A stretch of 64,000 nt of DNA from Streptomonospora sp. PA3 (GCF_009728995.1 NZ_VTZW01000004.1:124001-188000); one strand, 5' to 3'. Shown: positions 46,562 to 56,074, counted from the first letter of the stretch. Numbers and translations: made by a program. Notes: generated from the sequence alone by a model not told the origin.

Positions 46562-46757
46562 TGTTCAAGAAGGCGGGGGCGCCGCTTTCCAGGAATCCCC
46601 CGGGCACCACCCGGGGCGGCCGCCGTCGGGGCTGCGGCAACGGGTGCGGTTCGCGTAGGTCCTGTTCAAGAACGGCGGGGCGCCGCTTTCAGGAACCCTC
46701 CGGAGCCATCCGGGACGGGCACCACAAAGGCTGCGGCAATGGGTGCGCCTCGCGTAG
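46562..46757 (+). repeat. Imperfect ~100-bp tandem duplication
   Basis: Two units, 46562-46658 and 46663-46757, both start TGTTCAAGAA and end GGTGCG..CGCGTAG, and share GGCGCCGCTTTC and GCTGCGGCAA. Offset is 101 bp. The second unit runs into the long palindrome. No coding capacity is supported. Confidence 0.7.
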
Positions 46758-47017
46758 CGCGACCCGCCCGCCCGTCAGCCCGCCACCACCCCAACGGAGA
46801 CGCTGCGCGTCACCTGCTTGCTTGCCGCCGAGCGCACGCGGTTCTTCCCAGGTGGAGGCGCACCACCGGTGGCGGGCCTCCGGCGCACAGGTGCGCCGTG
46901 CGCTCGGCGGCAAGCCGGCCCGGAACAAGTACGTGGCGCGAAGCGCCCCGTTAGGGGCGGTGGCGGGTGACGGGTGGGATTCGCGCCTCACAGCCCCATT
47001 GCCGCAACCTCCTGTGG
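46720..47017. repeat. Long imperfect palindrome (~300 bp), MITE-like
   Basis: Centred at 46867/46868 on CCACCGGTGG. The inner arms CTTGCCGCCGAGCGCACG (46821-46838) and its complement (46897-46914) are perfect over 18 bp. Outward the similarity continues with gaps to CACCACA...TGCGGCAATGGG on both sides. It could fold into one large hairpin. It fills the gap between the displaced GH18 end and the minus-strand gene at 47050; no gene is seen. Confidence 0.7.
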
Positions 47018-47049
47018 TGACCGGCTTCTCAATCAGGACGTAGCCGCGT

Positions 47050-47562
47050 TCAGCTGTCGCGGTACTCGTCGACGAGGCCGCGGCCGGGGTGCCAGTGGCG
47101 GATGCGCAACCGGTCGCCGGCCACGGACGTCAGCGCCGCCTTGGTGAGCAGGAGGCGGAACAGGTGGAAGCCGCCCGGATCGGCACCGGGATCGACCAGA
47201 GCACGCGCCGCCTCAGGGTCGGTGACCTCCACCGCGATTCCGGCGACCTTGGCGTCGCCGGGGTCCATCGACCCGTCGCCGGGGTTGGCGTGCAGCGCGA
47301 AGCGGCCGTCGCGGCGCAGGTCGAGCGCCTTGCGTGCGCGCAGCATGGAACCCAGCAGCAGTTCGTCCCCGCGCATGTCCACCTCGGTGCCGCTGACCCG
47401 CGGCGAACCGTCCGCGCGCAGTGTCGCCAGGACGTGGTGCTTGGCGGCGCCGAAAGCGGTGCGCACCTCGGCCGCGAATCCGGGTTCGGCGGCGGCGAAC
47501 TCCCGCCAGGGTAGGGCCGCCGCTGCGCCTGTGGGCGGCGTCTTCGCCGGTGTCGCGTTCAT
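47050..47562 (-). CDS. Pyridoxamine 5'-phosphate oxidase-fold flavin/F420-binding protein
   Basis: A 170-aa split-barrel protein. The core KHHVLATLRADGSPRVSGTE, VDMRGDELLLGSMLRARKAL and DLRRDGRFALHANPGDGSMD match the PNPOx-like family that binds FMN or F420. The C-terminal DRLRIRHWHPGRGLVDEYRD is typical of actinobacterial members. The exact substrate is unknown; these proteins are usually small reductases. It is divergent from the FAD/Fe-S dehydrogenase across a 94-bp gap. Confidence 0.8.
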   Translation of the reverse strand: MNATPAKTPPTGAAAALPWREFAAAEPGFAAEVRTAFGAAKHHVLATLRADGSPRVSGTEVDMRGDELLLGSMLRARKALDLRRDGRFALHANPGDGSMDPGDAKVAGIAVEVTDPEAARALVDPGADPGGFHLFRLLLTKAALTSVAGDRLRIRHWHPGRGLVDEYRDS

Positions 47563-47656
47563 GCCGCCATTGTCGCTGCAGAACCTGCCACCTTTCGTCA
47601 GGAATCACGGCCCCTTTCAGCTTGTCTCTCCCGCCGAGCCGCGCCACGCTGGGAGC

Positions 47657-50600
47657 ATGCCCGAAACGACCTCCCCAGCGGCCCCTGCCGACATCGACCT
47701 CGAGGGCTTCCGGCGCGCCCTGCGCCGCGACGTCTCCGGGACGGTGGCCTTCGACTCCGGCGCCAGGGCCCTCTACACCGCCGACGCCTCCAACTACCGG
47801 CACGTCCCCCTGGGCGTGGTACTGCCGCGCACGGTCGACGACGTCGTCGCCGCCGTCGCCGCGTGCGACGCCTACGGGGTGCCGCTGACACCGCGCGGCG
47901 GGGGGACGAGCATCGCCGGGAACTCGATCGGGCAGGGGCTGGTCATCGACACCTCCCGGTATCTCACCGCGATCGAGGAGGTCGACCCCCGGCGGCGCAC
48001 CGCGCGGGTCCAGCCCGGCGTCATCCTCGACGACCTGCGCGCCGCCGCCGCGCCGCACGGGCTCACCTTCGGCCCCGATCCCTCCACGCACAGCCGGTGC
48101 ACCATCGGCGGCATGATCGGCAACAACTCCTGCGGTTCGCACTCGGTCGCCTGGGGCACCACCGCCGACAACGTCGAGTCGCTGGACGTGCTGCTGCACG
48201 ACGGAACGCGCATGACCGTCGGCGCCACCGGCCGCGACGAACTGGACCGGCTGGCCGCCCTGCCCACGCGCGAGGGGCAGGTCTACGCGGCGCTGCGCGA
48301 CCTGGTCAACACCCACATGGGCGACCTGCGCACGGGCATGCCCCAGCTCTCGCGGCGGGTCTCCGGCTACTCGCTGGACCGGCTGCTGCCGGAGAACGGC
48401 GGCCACGTGGCCCGCGCGCTCACCGGGACCGAGGGCACCTGCGTGACCGTGCTCGGGGCCACCGTGCGGCTCGTGGAGTCCCCGCCCTCGCGCATCCTGG
48501 TCGTGCTGGGCTACCCGGACGCCCCCGCGGCGGCCGACGCGGTGCCCGAGCTGCTCAAGCACGGCCCGCTCACCGTCGAAGGGCTCAACGAGCAGCTCGT
48601 CGCGCGCGTGCGGCGGCCGGGCGGCGGGCGCACCGAGCTGCCTTCGGGCGCGGCCTGGCTGATGGTGGAGGTCGGCGGAGCCGACACCGCCGAGGCCGCC
48701 GAGCGCGGCAGGGCGATGCTGCGCGGGCTCACGGGCGCGGCCCGCCCGCTGGACTCGGCGGTGGTCTCCGACCCCGCGCACGCCCGGGCGCTGTGGCGCA
48801 TCCGCGAGGAGGGCTCGGGCCTGGCCACCCGCGCCCCCGACGGCACGGAGGCCTGGCCCGGCTGGGAGGACGCCGCCGTCCCGCCCGAGCGCCTGGGCTC
48901 CTACCTGCGCTCCTACGACCGGCTGATGGACGACTACGGCTACCGCGGCGTCGTCTACGGGCACTTCGGCGAGGGCTGCCTGCACGTGCGCGTCGACTTC
49001 GGGCTGAGCGACGCCGCGGGGCGGGCCCGGTTCCGCTCGTTCATGGAGGACGCGGCCGACCTGGTCGCCGAGCACGGCGGGTCGGTCTCCGGCGAGCACG
49101 GCGACGGACAGGCCCGGTCGGAGCTGCTGCCGCGCATGTACGGCGACGGCCTGATCCGCGCGTTCGGCGAGTTCAAGTCCATCTGGGACCCGCGCAACCG
49201 GATGAACCCCGGCATCATCGTCGACCCGCTGCCGATGGACGCCGACCTGCGCCAGGCGGCGGTGACCAGCGGGCCGCTGACCGTGCTCGACTACCCCGAG
49301 GACAAGGGGGACTTCGCCCGCGCCATGCGCCGCTGCGTCGGCGTGGGCAAGTGCCGGCGCCACGAGGGGCCGGGCGTGATGTGCCCCAGCTACATGGTGA
49401 CCCGCGAGGAGAAGGACTCCACCCGCGGGCGGGCGCGGATGCTGTTCGAGATGGTCAACGGCGAGGTGATCACCGACGGCTGGGCCTCCCAGGAGGTGCG
49501 CGAGAGCCTGGACCTGTGCCTGTCGTGCAAGGGCTGCCGCAGCGACTGCCCGGTGAACGTCGACATGGCCGCCTACAAGGCCGAGTTCCTGCACCACCAC
49601 TACCGGGGGCGCGTGCGGCCGGCGTCGCACTACTCGATGGGATGGCTGCCGGTGTGGGCGCGACTGGCGGCGGTGGCGCCCGCGGAGGTCAACCGCGCCG
49701 GCGGTGCGCGCGTGCTGGGCGAGGCCCTCAAGCGCGCGGGCGGCATCGCCCCGCAGCGCAGCATCCCCGAGTTCGCGCGCACCACCTTCACCCGCTGGTT
49801 CCGCCGCCGCGCCGCGCGCGCGACGGCCGGCCGCGCGGAGTCCCGCGGCAAGCGGCTGCTCGGTGGCGTACTCGGGCGGCGGGGCCGGGCGGCGGCGCGC
49901 TCCGGCGGGGGCGCAGCGCCGCCCGCTCAGGACCGGGGCACGGTCGTGCTGTGGCCCGACACCTTCGGCAACTACCTGACCCCGCAGGTGCCCGCCGCGG
50001 CGGTGCGGGTGCTGGAGGACGCCGGATTCCGCGTGGTGCTGCCCGAGGGGCAGGTCTGCTGCGGCCTGACGTGGGTCTCGACGGGCCAGCTCGGGGTCGC
50101 GCGCCAGGTGATGCGCCGCGCGCTGCGCGCGCTGGCCCCGCACGTGGAGGCCGGGGTGCCCGTCGTCGGGCTGGAGCCCAGCTGCACGGCGGCGCTGCGC
50201 TCGGACCTGGTAGAGCTGCTGCCGGGCCGGGCGAGCGAGCGGGTGGCCGCGTCGGTGTACACCCTTGCCGAGTTCCTCAACGAGTACGCCCCCGACTGGG
50301 AGCCCCCGCGCGTCGACGCGCGGGCGATCGGCCAGGTGCACTGCCACCAGCACGCGGTCATCGGCTTCGACGCCGACCGCAAGCTGATGGAGCGGGCGGG
50401 CATCGACGGCGACGTGCTGGAATCGGGGTGCTGCGGGCTGGCCGGCAACTTCGGCTTCGAGGCCGAGCACTACGAGGTGTCCAAGGCGGTGGGCGAGCGG
50501 GTGCTGCTCCCGGCGGTGCGCGAGGCCGACCCCGAGACGCTGGTCCTGGCCGACGGCTTCAGCTGCCGCACCCAGATCGACCAGGAGGCGGGCCGCCCCG

Positions 50601-50680
50601 CCCTTCACCTGGCCGAGGTCCTGGCCCGGGGGCTGGCCCGCAAGCGGTCCGAGGCGCCCGACGAGTCTGCCGAGCCGTAG
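47657..50680 (+). CDS. Fused FAD-linked oxidase / Fe-S dehydrogenase (D-2-hydroxyacid type)
   Basis: A 1007-aa fusion. Residues ~25-260 form the PCMH FAD-binding domain (TPRGGGTSIAGNSIGQGLVI, TIGGMIGNNSCGSHS). Residues ~270-540 form the FAD-oxidase C-terminal domain (VVYGHFGEGCLHVRVDFGL, SGEHGDGQARSELLPRMYG). Two 4Fe-4S clusters follow around residues 570-650 (CLSCKGCRSDCPVNVDMAAY). Two CCG domains close the protein (CCGLTWVSTGQ, CCGLAGNFGFE). This GlcD/GlpC-like layout oxidises D-lactate, glycolate or D-2-hydroxyglutarate and passes electrons to the respiratory chain. ATG 47657 follows GGGAGC. Substrate not determined. Confidence 0.9.
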   Translation: MPETTSPAAPADIDLEGFRRALRRDVSGTVAFDSGARALYTADASNYRHVPLGVVLPRTVDDVVAAVAACDAYGVPLTPRGGGTSIAGNSIGQGLVIDTSRYLTAIEEVDPRRRTARVQPGVILDDLRAAAAPHGLTFGPDPSTHSRCTIGGMIGNNSCGSHSVAWGTTADNVESLDVLLHDGTRMTVGATGRDELDRLAALPTREGQVYAALRDLVNTHMGDLRTGMPQLSRRVSGYSLDRLLPENGGHVARALTGTEGTCVTVLGATVRLVESPPSRILVVLGYPDAPAAADAVPELLKHGPLTVEGLNEQLVARVRRPGGGRTELPSGAAWLMVEVGGADTAEAAERGRAMLRGLTGAARPLDSAVVSDPAHARALWRIREEGSGLATRAPDGTEAWPGWEDAAVPPERLGSYLRSYDRLMDDYGYRGVVYGHFGEGCLHVRVDFGLSDAAGRARFRSFMEDAADLVAEHGGSVSGEHGDGQARSELLPRMYGDGLIRAFGEFKSIWDPRNRMNPGIIVDPLPMDADLRQAAVTSGPLTVLDYPEDKGDFARAMRRCVGVGKCRRHEGPGVMCPSYMVTREEKDSTRGRARMLFEMVNGEVITDGWASQEVRESLDLCLSCKGCRSDCPVNVDMAAYKAEFLHHHYRGRVRPASHYSMGWLPVWARLAAVAPAEVNRAGGARVLGEALKRAGGIAPQRSIPEFARTTFTRWFRRRAARATAGRAESRGKRLLGGVLGRRGRAAARSGGGAAPPAQDRGTVVLWPDTFGNYLTPQVPAAAVRVLEDAGFRVVLPEGQVCCGLTWVSTGQLGVARQVMRRALRALAPHVEAGVPVVGLEPSCTAALRSDLVELLPGRASERVAASVYTLAEFLNEYAPDWEPPRVDARAIGQVHCHQHAVIGFDADRKLMERAGIDGDVLESGCCGLAGNFGFEAEHYEVSKAVGERVLLPAVREADPETLVLADGFSCRTQIDQEAGRPALHLAEVLARGLARKRSEAPDESAEP

Positions 50681-50799
50681 GGGAGCCCGTCACAGGACCG
50701 GGCGCAGCGTCGGCGCTGTCCCGGCGGACCGCGCCCGCTCCGGACCCTCGCGGGACACGAGCGATCCGTTGCCGACGGCCTGGCGAGAGGGCGTCCGGT

Positions 50800-52371
50800 T
50801 CAGGCGCGCTCGCGGGCTCTGGCGGCGACGTGCATCGCGATCACCAGGTCGTAGCGGGCTGAAGGGCCGTTCAGCAGGGATCGGCCGAACGCCTTCTCGA
50901 GTTTCAGCAGCCTCTTGCGTACGCCGGTGACGGACACGCCCAGCGCGGCCGCGGCCGTGTCCAGGTTGCCGTCGCAGGCCAGCCAGGTACGCAGGGTGGG
51001 TTCCAGGTGCGCGGTCGCTTCGCTGCGGACCGGGGCGAGCAGATCATCCGCCCATCGGCGCACCGGGGCGGTGTCGAGTAGCGCCGCCAGGTCGGGGGGC
51101 GCCGCTGCGCCGGCGTCGAAGGGACGGGTCCGGTGCTCGGCGAGGACACGCAGGGCGACGTGGAGCCGTGTCGCCGTCCCCAGGTCGCCCAGGTGGACTC
51201 CCAGGAGTGCCTCGATGCGGCGCAGGCGGGCGTTGACCGTGTTGCGGTGCAGATTGAGCTGGCGGCCGGCGCGGCTGCGGAAGTCGAGCCAGGCTCGCAG
51301 CGTCACCAGCAGGTCCCCGCTGCCGGGGTCCTGGCGGCGTTCGGGAATGTAGTCGAGGAGCGGACCCAGCAGCGCTCGCGCCCACGGGTGCGCGCGCTCG
51401 CCGAGGACCAGGGACAGCTCTTCGCGCGGGTCGAACACCGAGTGGCGCTCGGCTCCCGGCTGGGTCGCCACCGCGTGGAACGCCCGCTCGTAGGCGATCC
51501 CCACGTCGCCCAGCGCAACCCCGGGACTCTCCCCGATCCTGATGTCGGCGGTCTCGCGGACGAGGCTGCGCAGCACACCGGACAGCGACGACGGCGCGGC
51601 CGGGCCGTCGCCGCCGGGCGCGATCACGATGGTGTGCCGCTTGTACACCCGGCAGCGGTACACCCACGCCGTCCCGCCGGACTCCGTGAGGCAGCGTTGA
51701 AAGACCTCCTTGCGGCGCTCGGGCGGCGAGTCCACGATCATGACGCGCACCCGCTCCGGAAGGGACGGGGTCAGCACCTCCGCGACGCGCGAAGCCCCGT
51801 CCGCGGCGCCCACGATGAGCAACTGGACGACCGCCTCCCTGGCGCGGCTGTCGGCCGTCGCCAGGGCGCGCTGCCGCCGCTCCGCCTCTTCGGCCTGCCA
51901 GCACAGGCCCAGGAGTCCGGCCGCGTCGATCAGCAGTGTGCTCGCGCCGGCCGGCAGCCGACCGCGCACGGTCACCAGGAGCGCAGGGCCGGGCCGGTCG
52001 TCGTTGACGGCGACGACGTGGATCTCGTGCGGGCGGCTTTCGAGTACCGCCGAGCGCGTCCGCCGCTCCAGCACGGCGCGCACACCCTGCCCCGGCCGCC
52101 GCAGTGTGCTCGCGTCGCCGGCGACGGGCGCGAACGACGACCACGGCAGCCCCGACGCCTCCGCCGGGAAGGCGCGCCGCACCAGCCCGTCGGCGTCCAC
52201 GAGCGCGGCCTCGGCGTCGAACCGGCGACCCAGCCAGCGCAGGAGCCGGCGCACGCCGTCCGCCCCGCCGGCGGCACGCTGCATGTCCCGCAGGTCCGCG
52301 GCCTCGGCCGGCTCGCGCCCGCGGGGACCCGGGGAGCCGGTCCCATGCGCTGTCTCGAGTCTCATCTGCAC
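50800..52371 (-). CDS. PucR/CdaR-like transcriptional regulator with two C-terminal HTH motifs
   Basis: A 523-aa regulator. The N-terminal half is GAF-like without clear ligand motifs. Two PucR-type helix-turn-helix segments follow: RQLNLHRNTVNARLRRIEAL (~residue 385) and DTAAAALGVSVTGVRKRLLK (~residue 485). This double HTH is unusual; PucR proteins normally have one. Start GTG 52371, or ATG 52365 two codons on. It begins 7 bp after the S26 protease stop, so it is the last gene of the peptide operon and probably its regulator. Confidence 0.75.
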   Translation of the reverse strand: MQMRLETAHGTGSPGPRGREPAEAADLRDMQRAAGGADGVRRLLRWLGRRFDAEAALVDADGLVRRAFPAEASGLPWSSFAPVAGDASTLRRPGQGVRAVLERRTRSAVLESRPHEIHVVAVNDDRPGPALLVTVRGRLPAGASTLLIDAAGLLGLCWQAEEAERRQRALATADSRAREAVVQLLIVGAADGASRVAEVLTPSLPERVRVMIVDSPPERRKEVFQRCLTESGGTAWVYRCRVYKRHTIVIAPGGDGPAAPSSLSGVLRSLVRETADIRIGESPGVALGDVGIAYERAFHAVATQPGAERHSVFDPREELSLVLGERAHPWARALLGPLLDYIPERRQDPGSGDLLVTLRAWLDFRSRAGRQLNLHRNTVNARLRRIEALLGVHLGDLGTATRLHVALRVLAEHRTRPFDAGAAAPPDLAALLDTAPVRRWADDLLAPVRSEATAHLEPTLRTWLACDGNLDTAAAALGVSVTGVRKRLLKLEKAFGRSLLNGPSARYDLVIAMHVAARARERA

Positions 52372-52378
52372 CCCGCTC

Positions 52379-52918
52379 TCAACGCGGCCGCGGTCGAGGG
52401 CCGTCGCCGTGCTCGCCGGCGCCCCGCAGCGAGTCCGGGCCCGTGCGGGCGGCCGGTGGCACCGGGCGCCGGGAGCCGAGCCGCCTGATCACGACTCCCA
52501 GCACCCGCTCCTCGGGGCAGGGCCCGTGCTGCTTGGAGTCGACGCTGACCGGATTGTCGCCGAGGACGGCGATGTGGCCCTCGGGGACCGTCCCCGCGCG
52601 CCGCATCGACTCCGGGTAAGGATCGCCGGCCGCCGCCGCCACGCGCTTGATGGACCAGTCGCCTCCGGCGAGGCCCCCGCTCGCGGGCGCGTCGTTGCGC
52701 CACCCGCTCTCTATCCGCGGGCGGACCACCACCACGACGGCGCCCCTGCCCGCTCTGCGGGCGCCGCGTCGGATCAGTACCCGGTCGCCCGTGTGCAGAG
52801 CCGGGCTCATACTCTCTCCTTCGACGGTGACCGCCGCGTAGTGGCGCGCGGTCCACCAGGCCGAGGCCGCCACCGCCGGCACTGCGGCGCCGATCCCGGC
52901 AAGCAGCACGTCCAGCAT
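52379..52918 (-). CDS. S26-family signal-peptidase-like protease
   Basis: A 179-aa membrane-anchored Ser/Lys protease. There is one N-terminal helix (MLDVLLAGIGAAVPAVAASA), box B VEGESMSPALHTGDRVLI with catalytic Ser36, box D DWSIKRVAAAAGDP with Lys91, and box E VLGDNPVSVDSKQHG. It cuts after small residues (Ala-X-Ala). In this operon the obvious substrate is the Ala-Arg-Ala site of the 74-aa precursor. It starts 15 bp after the exporter stop. It is distinct from the housekeeping signal peptidase by context, not by sequence alone. Confidence 0.85.
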   Translation of the reverse strand: MLDVLLAGIGAAVPAVAASAWWTARHYAAVTVEGESMSPALHTGDRVLIRRGARRAGRGAVVVVVRPRIESGWRNDAPASGGLAGGDWSIKRVAAAAGDPYPESMRRAGTVPEGHIAVLGDNPVSVDSKQHGPCPEERVLGVVIRRLGSRRPVPPAARTGPDSLRGAGEHGDGPRPRPR

Positions 52919-52932
52919 GCCCGTCCCCGTCT

Positions 52933-54864
52933 CTACTGTGAAAGCGCCGTGGCCGAACCGCGGTCGGGCGCTTCGCCGTCCGGGTGGCCGCCGTTCAGGT
53001 AGTCGGCGGCCTGGAGGGAGAACAGGCGCGCGTACTCTCCCTGAGCCGCCATGAGTTCGTCGTGCCCGCCTTCCTCGGTGATCCGGCCGTCCTGCAGCAC
53101 GACGATGCGATCTGCGTGGCGCAGCGTGCCGAGCCGGTGCGAGATCAGGACCGTCGTCGTCCCCGCGCGCAGTTCCCGCAGGCGGTCGTGGAGGTCCTGC
53201 TCGGCCGCCGCGTCCAGTCCGGAGGTCGGCTCGTCCAGGAACAGCAGATCCCTGCCCCGGCGCAGCAGCGCCCGCGCGGTCGCCAGGCGCTGCCACTGCC
53301 CGCCGGAGAGCGTCACACCGTCGGAGTCGTCGCCTTCGTCCTGGAAGAAGACGCGGGAGAGCATGGTCTCGTAGCCGCGGGGCAGGGCGGCGGCGAAGTC
53401 GGCGGCCCCCGCGTCCCTCGCCGCGGCGCGGATCCGGTCGGTGTCGTCGATGTGGTCCAGGGAGCTGATGCCGATGTTCTCGCGGACGGACAGGTCATAG
53501 CACATGTAGTCCTGGAAGACCGCACTGATCCGGGCGCGCAGTTCGTCCACTCGGACGTCCCTGATGTCCGCGCCGTCCCAGCGGATGCTGCCGAAGGTGG
53601 GGTCGTACATCCGGCATAGCAGTTTGACCAGGGTGCTCTTGCCCGCCCCGTTGAGGCCGACGATCGCGAGCGTTCCGGCTGCGGGGATGGTCATCGACAG
53701 TCCGCGGATCACCCACGGCCCGTCGTCGGTGTAGCGGAACCACACGTCCTGGACACGGATCTCACCGCGCAGCGGGGGAAGGGGGCGCGGTTCCGCCGGG
53801 ACGGGAAGGTCGCTGCGTACGCGGATCACCTGCATGTAGTGGCCCAGCATCAGCAGGGAGTGGTATCCGCGGGTGATGTCGGTGACGATCATGGCCATCG
53901 CCCCCTGTACGCCGGCCACGGCCGCGATGAAGGCCGAGACGTCGCCGATCGTGAATTCGCCCCGCACGGTCGCGGCGATCATCCAGATCAATCCGCCCGC
54001 GGCGACGACAGATCCCAGCACCGACAGCGGCCCCTGAGTGAGCAGCACCCTGCGGTCGAGCCGCTCCTCGGCCCGGTTGACGGTCACGGTCTCGTCGCGC
54101 ATCCGCCCGAGGAGGAAGCCGCCCGTGCCGAAGAGCCGCGTCTCCTTGATGGCGGCCAGGTCGAGCATCAGCGTCTGGTAGAACAACCGGCGCCGGGTGC
54201 GCGGACTCACGCTCCACATCATCGACGCCTGCCGGCGGCTGATCGACAGTTGCACGAACAGGGCCGGAGCCGCGGCGGCGACGGTGATCGCGGTGATCAC
54301 CGGGCTGATCGCGACCAGCACGCCCAGGAAGCCGGTGATCGTCAAGAGCCGCTGCAAAGCCCCGAACAGCGCCTGGACGACCGCGTCGGGTGCGGTGCCC
54401 GCGGCCTGCTGGGCCAGCCGCAGCCGGTCCCGGAAGGCGGGATCCTCGAACCGCCGCACGCCGTCGAGCCGGTTCACCGCCGAGTAGAGCCGGTGCTGGA
54501 CCACGAGTGTCACGCCGCGCTTGATACGGGAGTTGAGATAGGTCGACAGATAGGACCCGACCGCTTGCACCAGCCCCAGGAAGCCGATGATCAGGACCAG
54601 AAGCAACGGAGGAAGATCGGCACCGGCAGGCGTCGGCTGCGGGGGCGCGGGCGCCGCCGCGGACGCGAACTGAAGGGCGTCGATGAGCCACTTGGTCACC
54701 AGGGCGAGCCCGGCCGGAATCAGTCCCAGAACTATCGTGGTGAGCAGATAGAGCGACGCCGAGACGGGACCGGCGCGCCACGCCAGCGAGAGCGCGTGGC
54801 CGGTCCGCAGTACGCTCTCGCGCAGACCGGCGCGCTCACCCGCCCCCGATTCCGCCGCGGCCAT
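52933..54864 (-). CDS. ABC exporter (fused membrane and ATPase domains)
   Basis: A 643-aa half-type exporter. Six membrane helices lie in residues ~35-330, with no C39 peptidase domain at the N-terminus. The ATPase has Walker A GLNGAGKST, signature VTLSGGQWQRLATARAL, Walker B LLFLDEPTSGLD and H-loop LISHRLGTLRHADR. This type is found in RiPP and bacteriocin clusters and exports peptides. The ATG overlaps the stop of the thioredoxin-like gene by ATGA. The six-cysteine precursor is the likely cargo. Confidence 0.87.
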   Translation of the reverse strand: MAAAESGAGERAGLRESVLRTGHALSLAWRAGPVSASLYLLTTIVLGLIPAGLALVTKWLIDALQFASAAAPAPPQPTPAGADLPPLLLVLIIGFLGLVQAVGSYLSTYLNSRIKRGVTLVVQHRLYSAVNRLDGVRRFEDPAFRDRLRLAQQAAGTAPDAVVQALFGALQRLLTITGFLGVLVAISPVITAITVAAAAPALFVQLSISRRQASMMWSVSPRTRRRLFYQTLMLDLAAIKETRLFGTGGFLLGRMRDETVTVNRAEERLDRRVLLTQGPLSVLGSVVAAGGLIWMIAATVRGEFTIGDVSAFIAAVAGVQGAMAMIVTDITRGYHSLLMLGHYMQVIRVRSDLPVPAEPRPLPPLRGEIRVQDVWFRYTDDGPWVIRGLSMTIPAAGTLAIVGLNGAGKSTLVKLLCRMYDPTFGSIRWDGADIRDVRVDELRARISAVFQDYMCYDLSVRENIGISSLDHIDDTDRIRAAARDAGAADFAAALPRGYETMLSRVFFQDEGDDSDGVTLSGGQWQRLATARALLRRGRDLLFLDEPTSGLDAAAEQDLHDRLRELRAGTTTVLISHRLGTLRHADRIVVLQDGRITEEGGHDELMAAQGEYARLFSLQAADYLNGGHPDGEAPDRGSATALSQ

Positions 54865-55406
54865 CAGACGCGTGCCGGCGCGAGCGCGTCGACGGTGTTT
54901 CCGGAGGTGACGACGGTGCCGCGGGCATCGGCCCGCACGAACGCCGGAACCCCCTGAATGCCGAACGCCTGGGCGACCGGGCCCAGCCGCGGTTCCAGGA
55001 TCACCGTGGCGGCGCCGTCCAATCGACCCGTGTACTCGCCCGACTCACCGCCCTGGTCGCCGACGACCACGACGACCTGACCGGGGGTGAGCCGCTTCTC
55101 CGCGGCGTGGGCGAGCAGTTTGGGGATCGCCGACTTGCACACCGAGCACCCGGTGTCGAAGAACGCGAAGACCGTCTCACGGCCGAGGAGGCTCTCCGAG
55201 GTCACCGGCTCGCCGGGAAGCGTGCGGCTGCGGAACGACGGAACAGGGCTGCCGGCCGGTACCTCCTCCAGTTCGGGCCCTGCCGAGCCCCGCGCGGCGG
55301 GCTGCTCGGCCAACTGGCGCAGCCTGCGCACGACCGCCATCGTCAGCAGCAGGTTGAGCAGCGCGACGGCGCCGATCAGTACGACGAATCCGACGAGGAT
55401 CTCCAT
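54864..55406 (-). CDS. TlpA/MauD-like membrane-anchored thioredoxin
   Basis: A 180-aa thioredoxin-fold protein. One N-terminal membrane helix (MEILVGFVVLIGAVALLNLL), then VFAFFDTGCSVCKSAIPKLL with Cys87 and Cys90, and cis-Pro loop GVPAFV. It faces the outside and should exchange disulfides. It pairs with the MauE-like protein 25 bp upstream, which probably recycles its redox state. Start ATG 55406 with GGAAGG; GTG 55418 is an in-frame alternative. Inferred role: forming or proofreading disulfides in the precursor peptide. Confidence 0.85.
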   Translation of the reverse strand: MEILVGFVVLIGAVALLNLLLTMAVVRRLRQLAEQPAARGSAGPELEEVPAGSPVPSFRSRTLPGEPVTSESLLGRETVFAFFDTGCSVCKSAIPKLLAHAAEKRLTPGQVVVVVGDQGGESGEYTGRLDGAATVILEPRLGPVAQAFGIQGVPAFVRADARGTVVTSGNTVDALAPARV

Positions 55407-55431
55407 GGTGCCTTCCACTCTCTTCTGGCGG

Positions 55432-55995
55432 CTAGACGCGCCGCAGCCGGTCCGTGCCGAACAGGTCGACGATGTCGTCGTAGAACGCGGTCACCAGCGT
55501 GACGACCAGTGCGGCCGCGGCGGCGATCACGGCTCCGCCCGGTCGGACGTGGGCCCCCGGCCCGATCGCGACCGTGCAGACCAGGCCGGCCAGCGCCATG
55601 CCGGTGAGTGCGAGGTTGCGCCATACGTGCGGCCAACCCAGCGGGGAGCCGGAACGTCCGAAGCACGAGCAGGGGATCGCCGTCTGCGACTGCGCGGAGT
55701 AGGCGGCCAGGCCGGTGAACGCGAGAAACAGCAGGAGGGCCGCCGACAGCGCCGCGCCGCGCACGACGGGACCGGTGAGGCCGACGACGCCGGCCAGCAG
55801 TGCCAGCCCCAGCGCCAGCTCGGCCGCGGCGTGGGACCGCGACGCGGCCCGGATCGGAATCCCCTTCCACGGCAGCAGTCCCAACAGGATCGACCACGTC
55901 TCCTCGTTCGCGGCCGATCGGACTTTGGCCGCCGCAGAAACCAGAAACACTCCGGCTATCGCCATCTGCAATGCCAGGGCCGCGTGGGGCAGCAT
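55432..55995 (-). CDS. MauE/DoxX-family redox membrane protein
   Basis: A 187-aa protein with four to five membrane helices (LALQMAIAGVFLVSAAAKV onward) and the Cys109-Ser-Cys111 motif in AIPCSCFGRSG, characteristic of MauE-type proteins that pass electrons to a thioredoxin partner, as MauE does with MauD in methylamine dehydrogenase maturation. No mau genes are present here. ATG 55995 follows GAACGAGG. It is the second gene of the peptide operon, after two strong hairpins. Confidence 0.85.
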   Translation of the reverse strand: MLPHAALALQMAIAGVFLVSAAAKVRSAANEETWSILLGLLPWKGIPIRAASRSHAAAELALGLALLAGVVGLTGPVVRGAALSAALLLFLAFTGLAAYSAQSQTAIPCSCFGRSGSPLGWPHVWRNLALTGMALAGLVCTVAIGPGAHVRPGGAVIAAAAALVVTLVTAFYDDIVDLFGTDRLRRV

Positions 55996-56074
55996 GGAAC
56001 CTCGTTCTCTCTTCGGTGTACCGGTCCCCGATGCGTTTCCGGGGGCCCGCACGCAAAGTTTGCGAATTCGGAAA

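Noticed and set aside
47102-47656. N-terminal extension of the FAD/Fe-S dehydrogenase
   Set aside because: The frame is open but lies opposite the PNPOx-like gene; ATG 47657 has GGGAGC and fits the family start.
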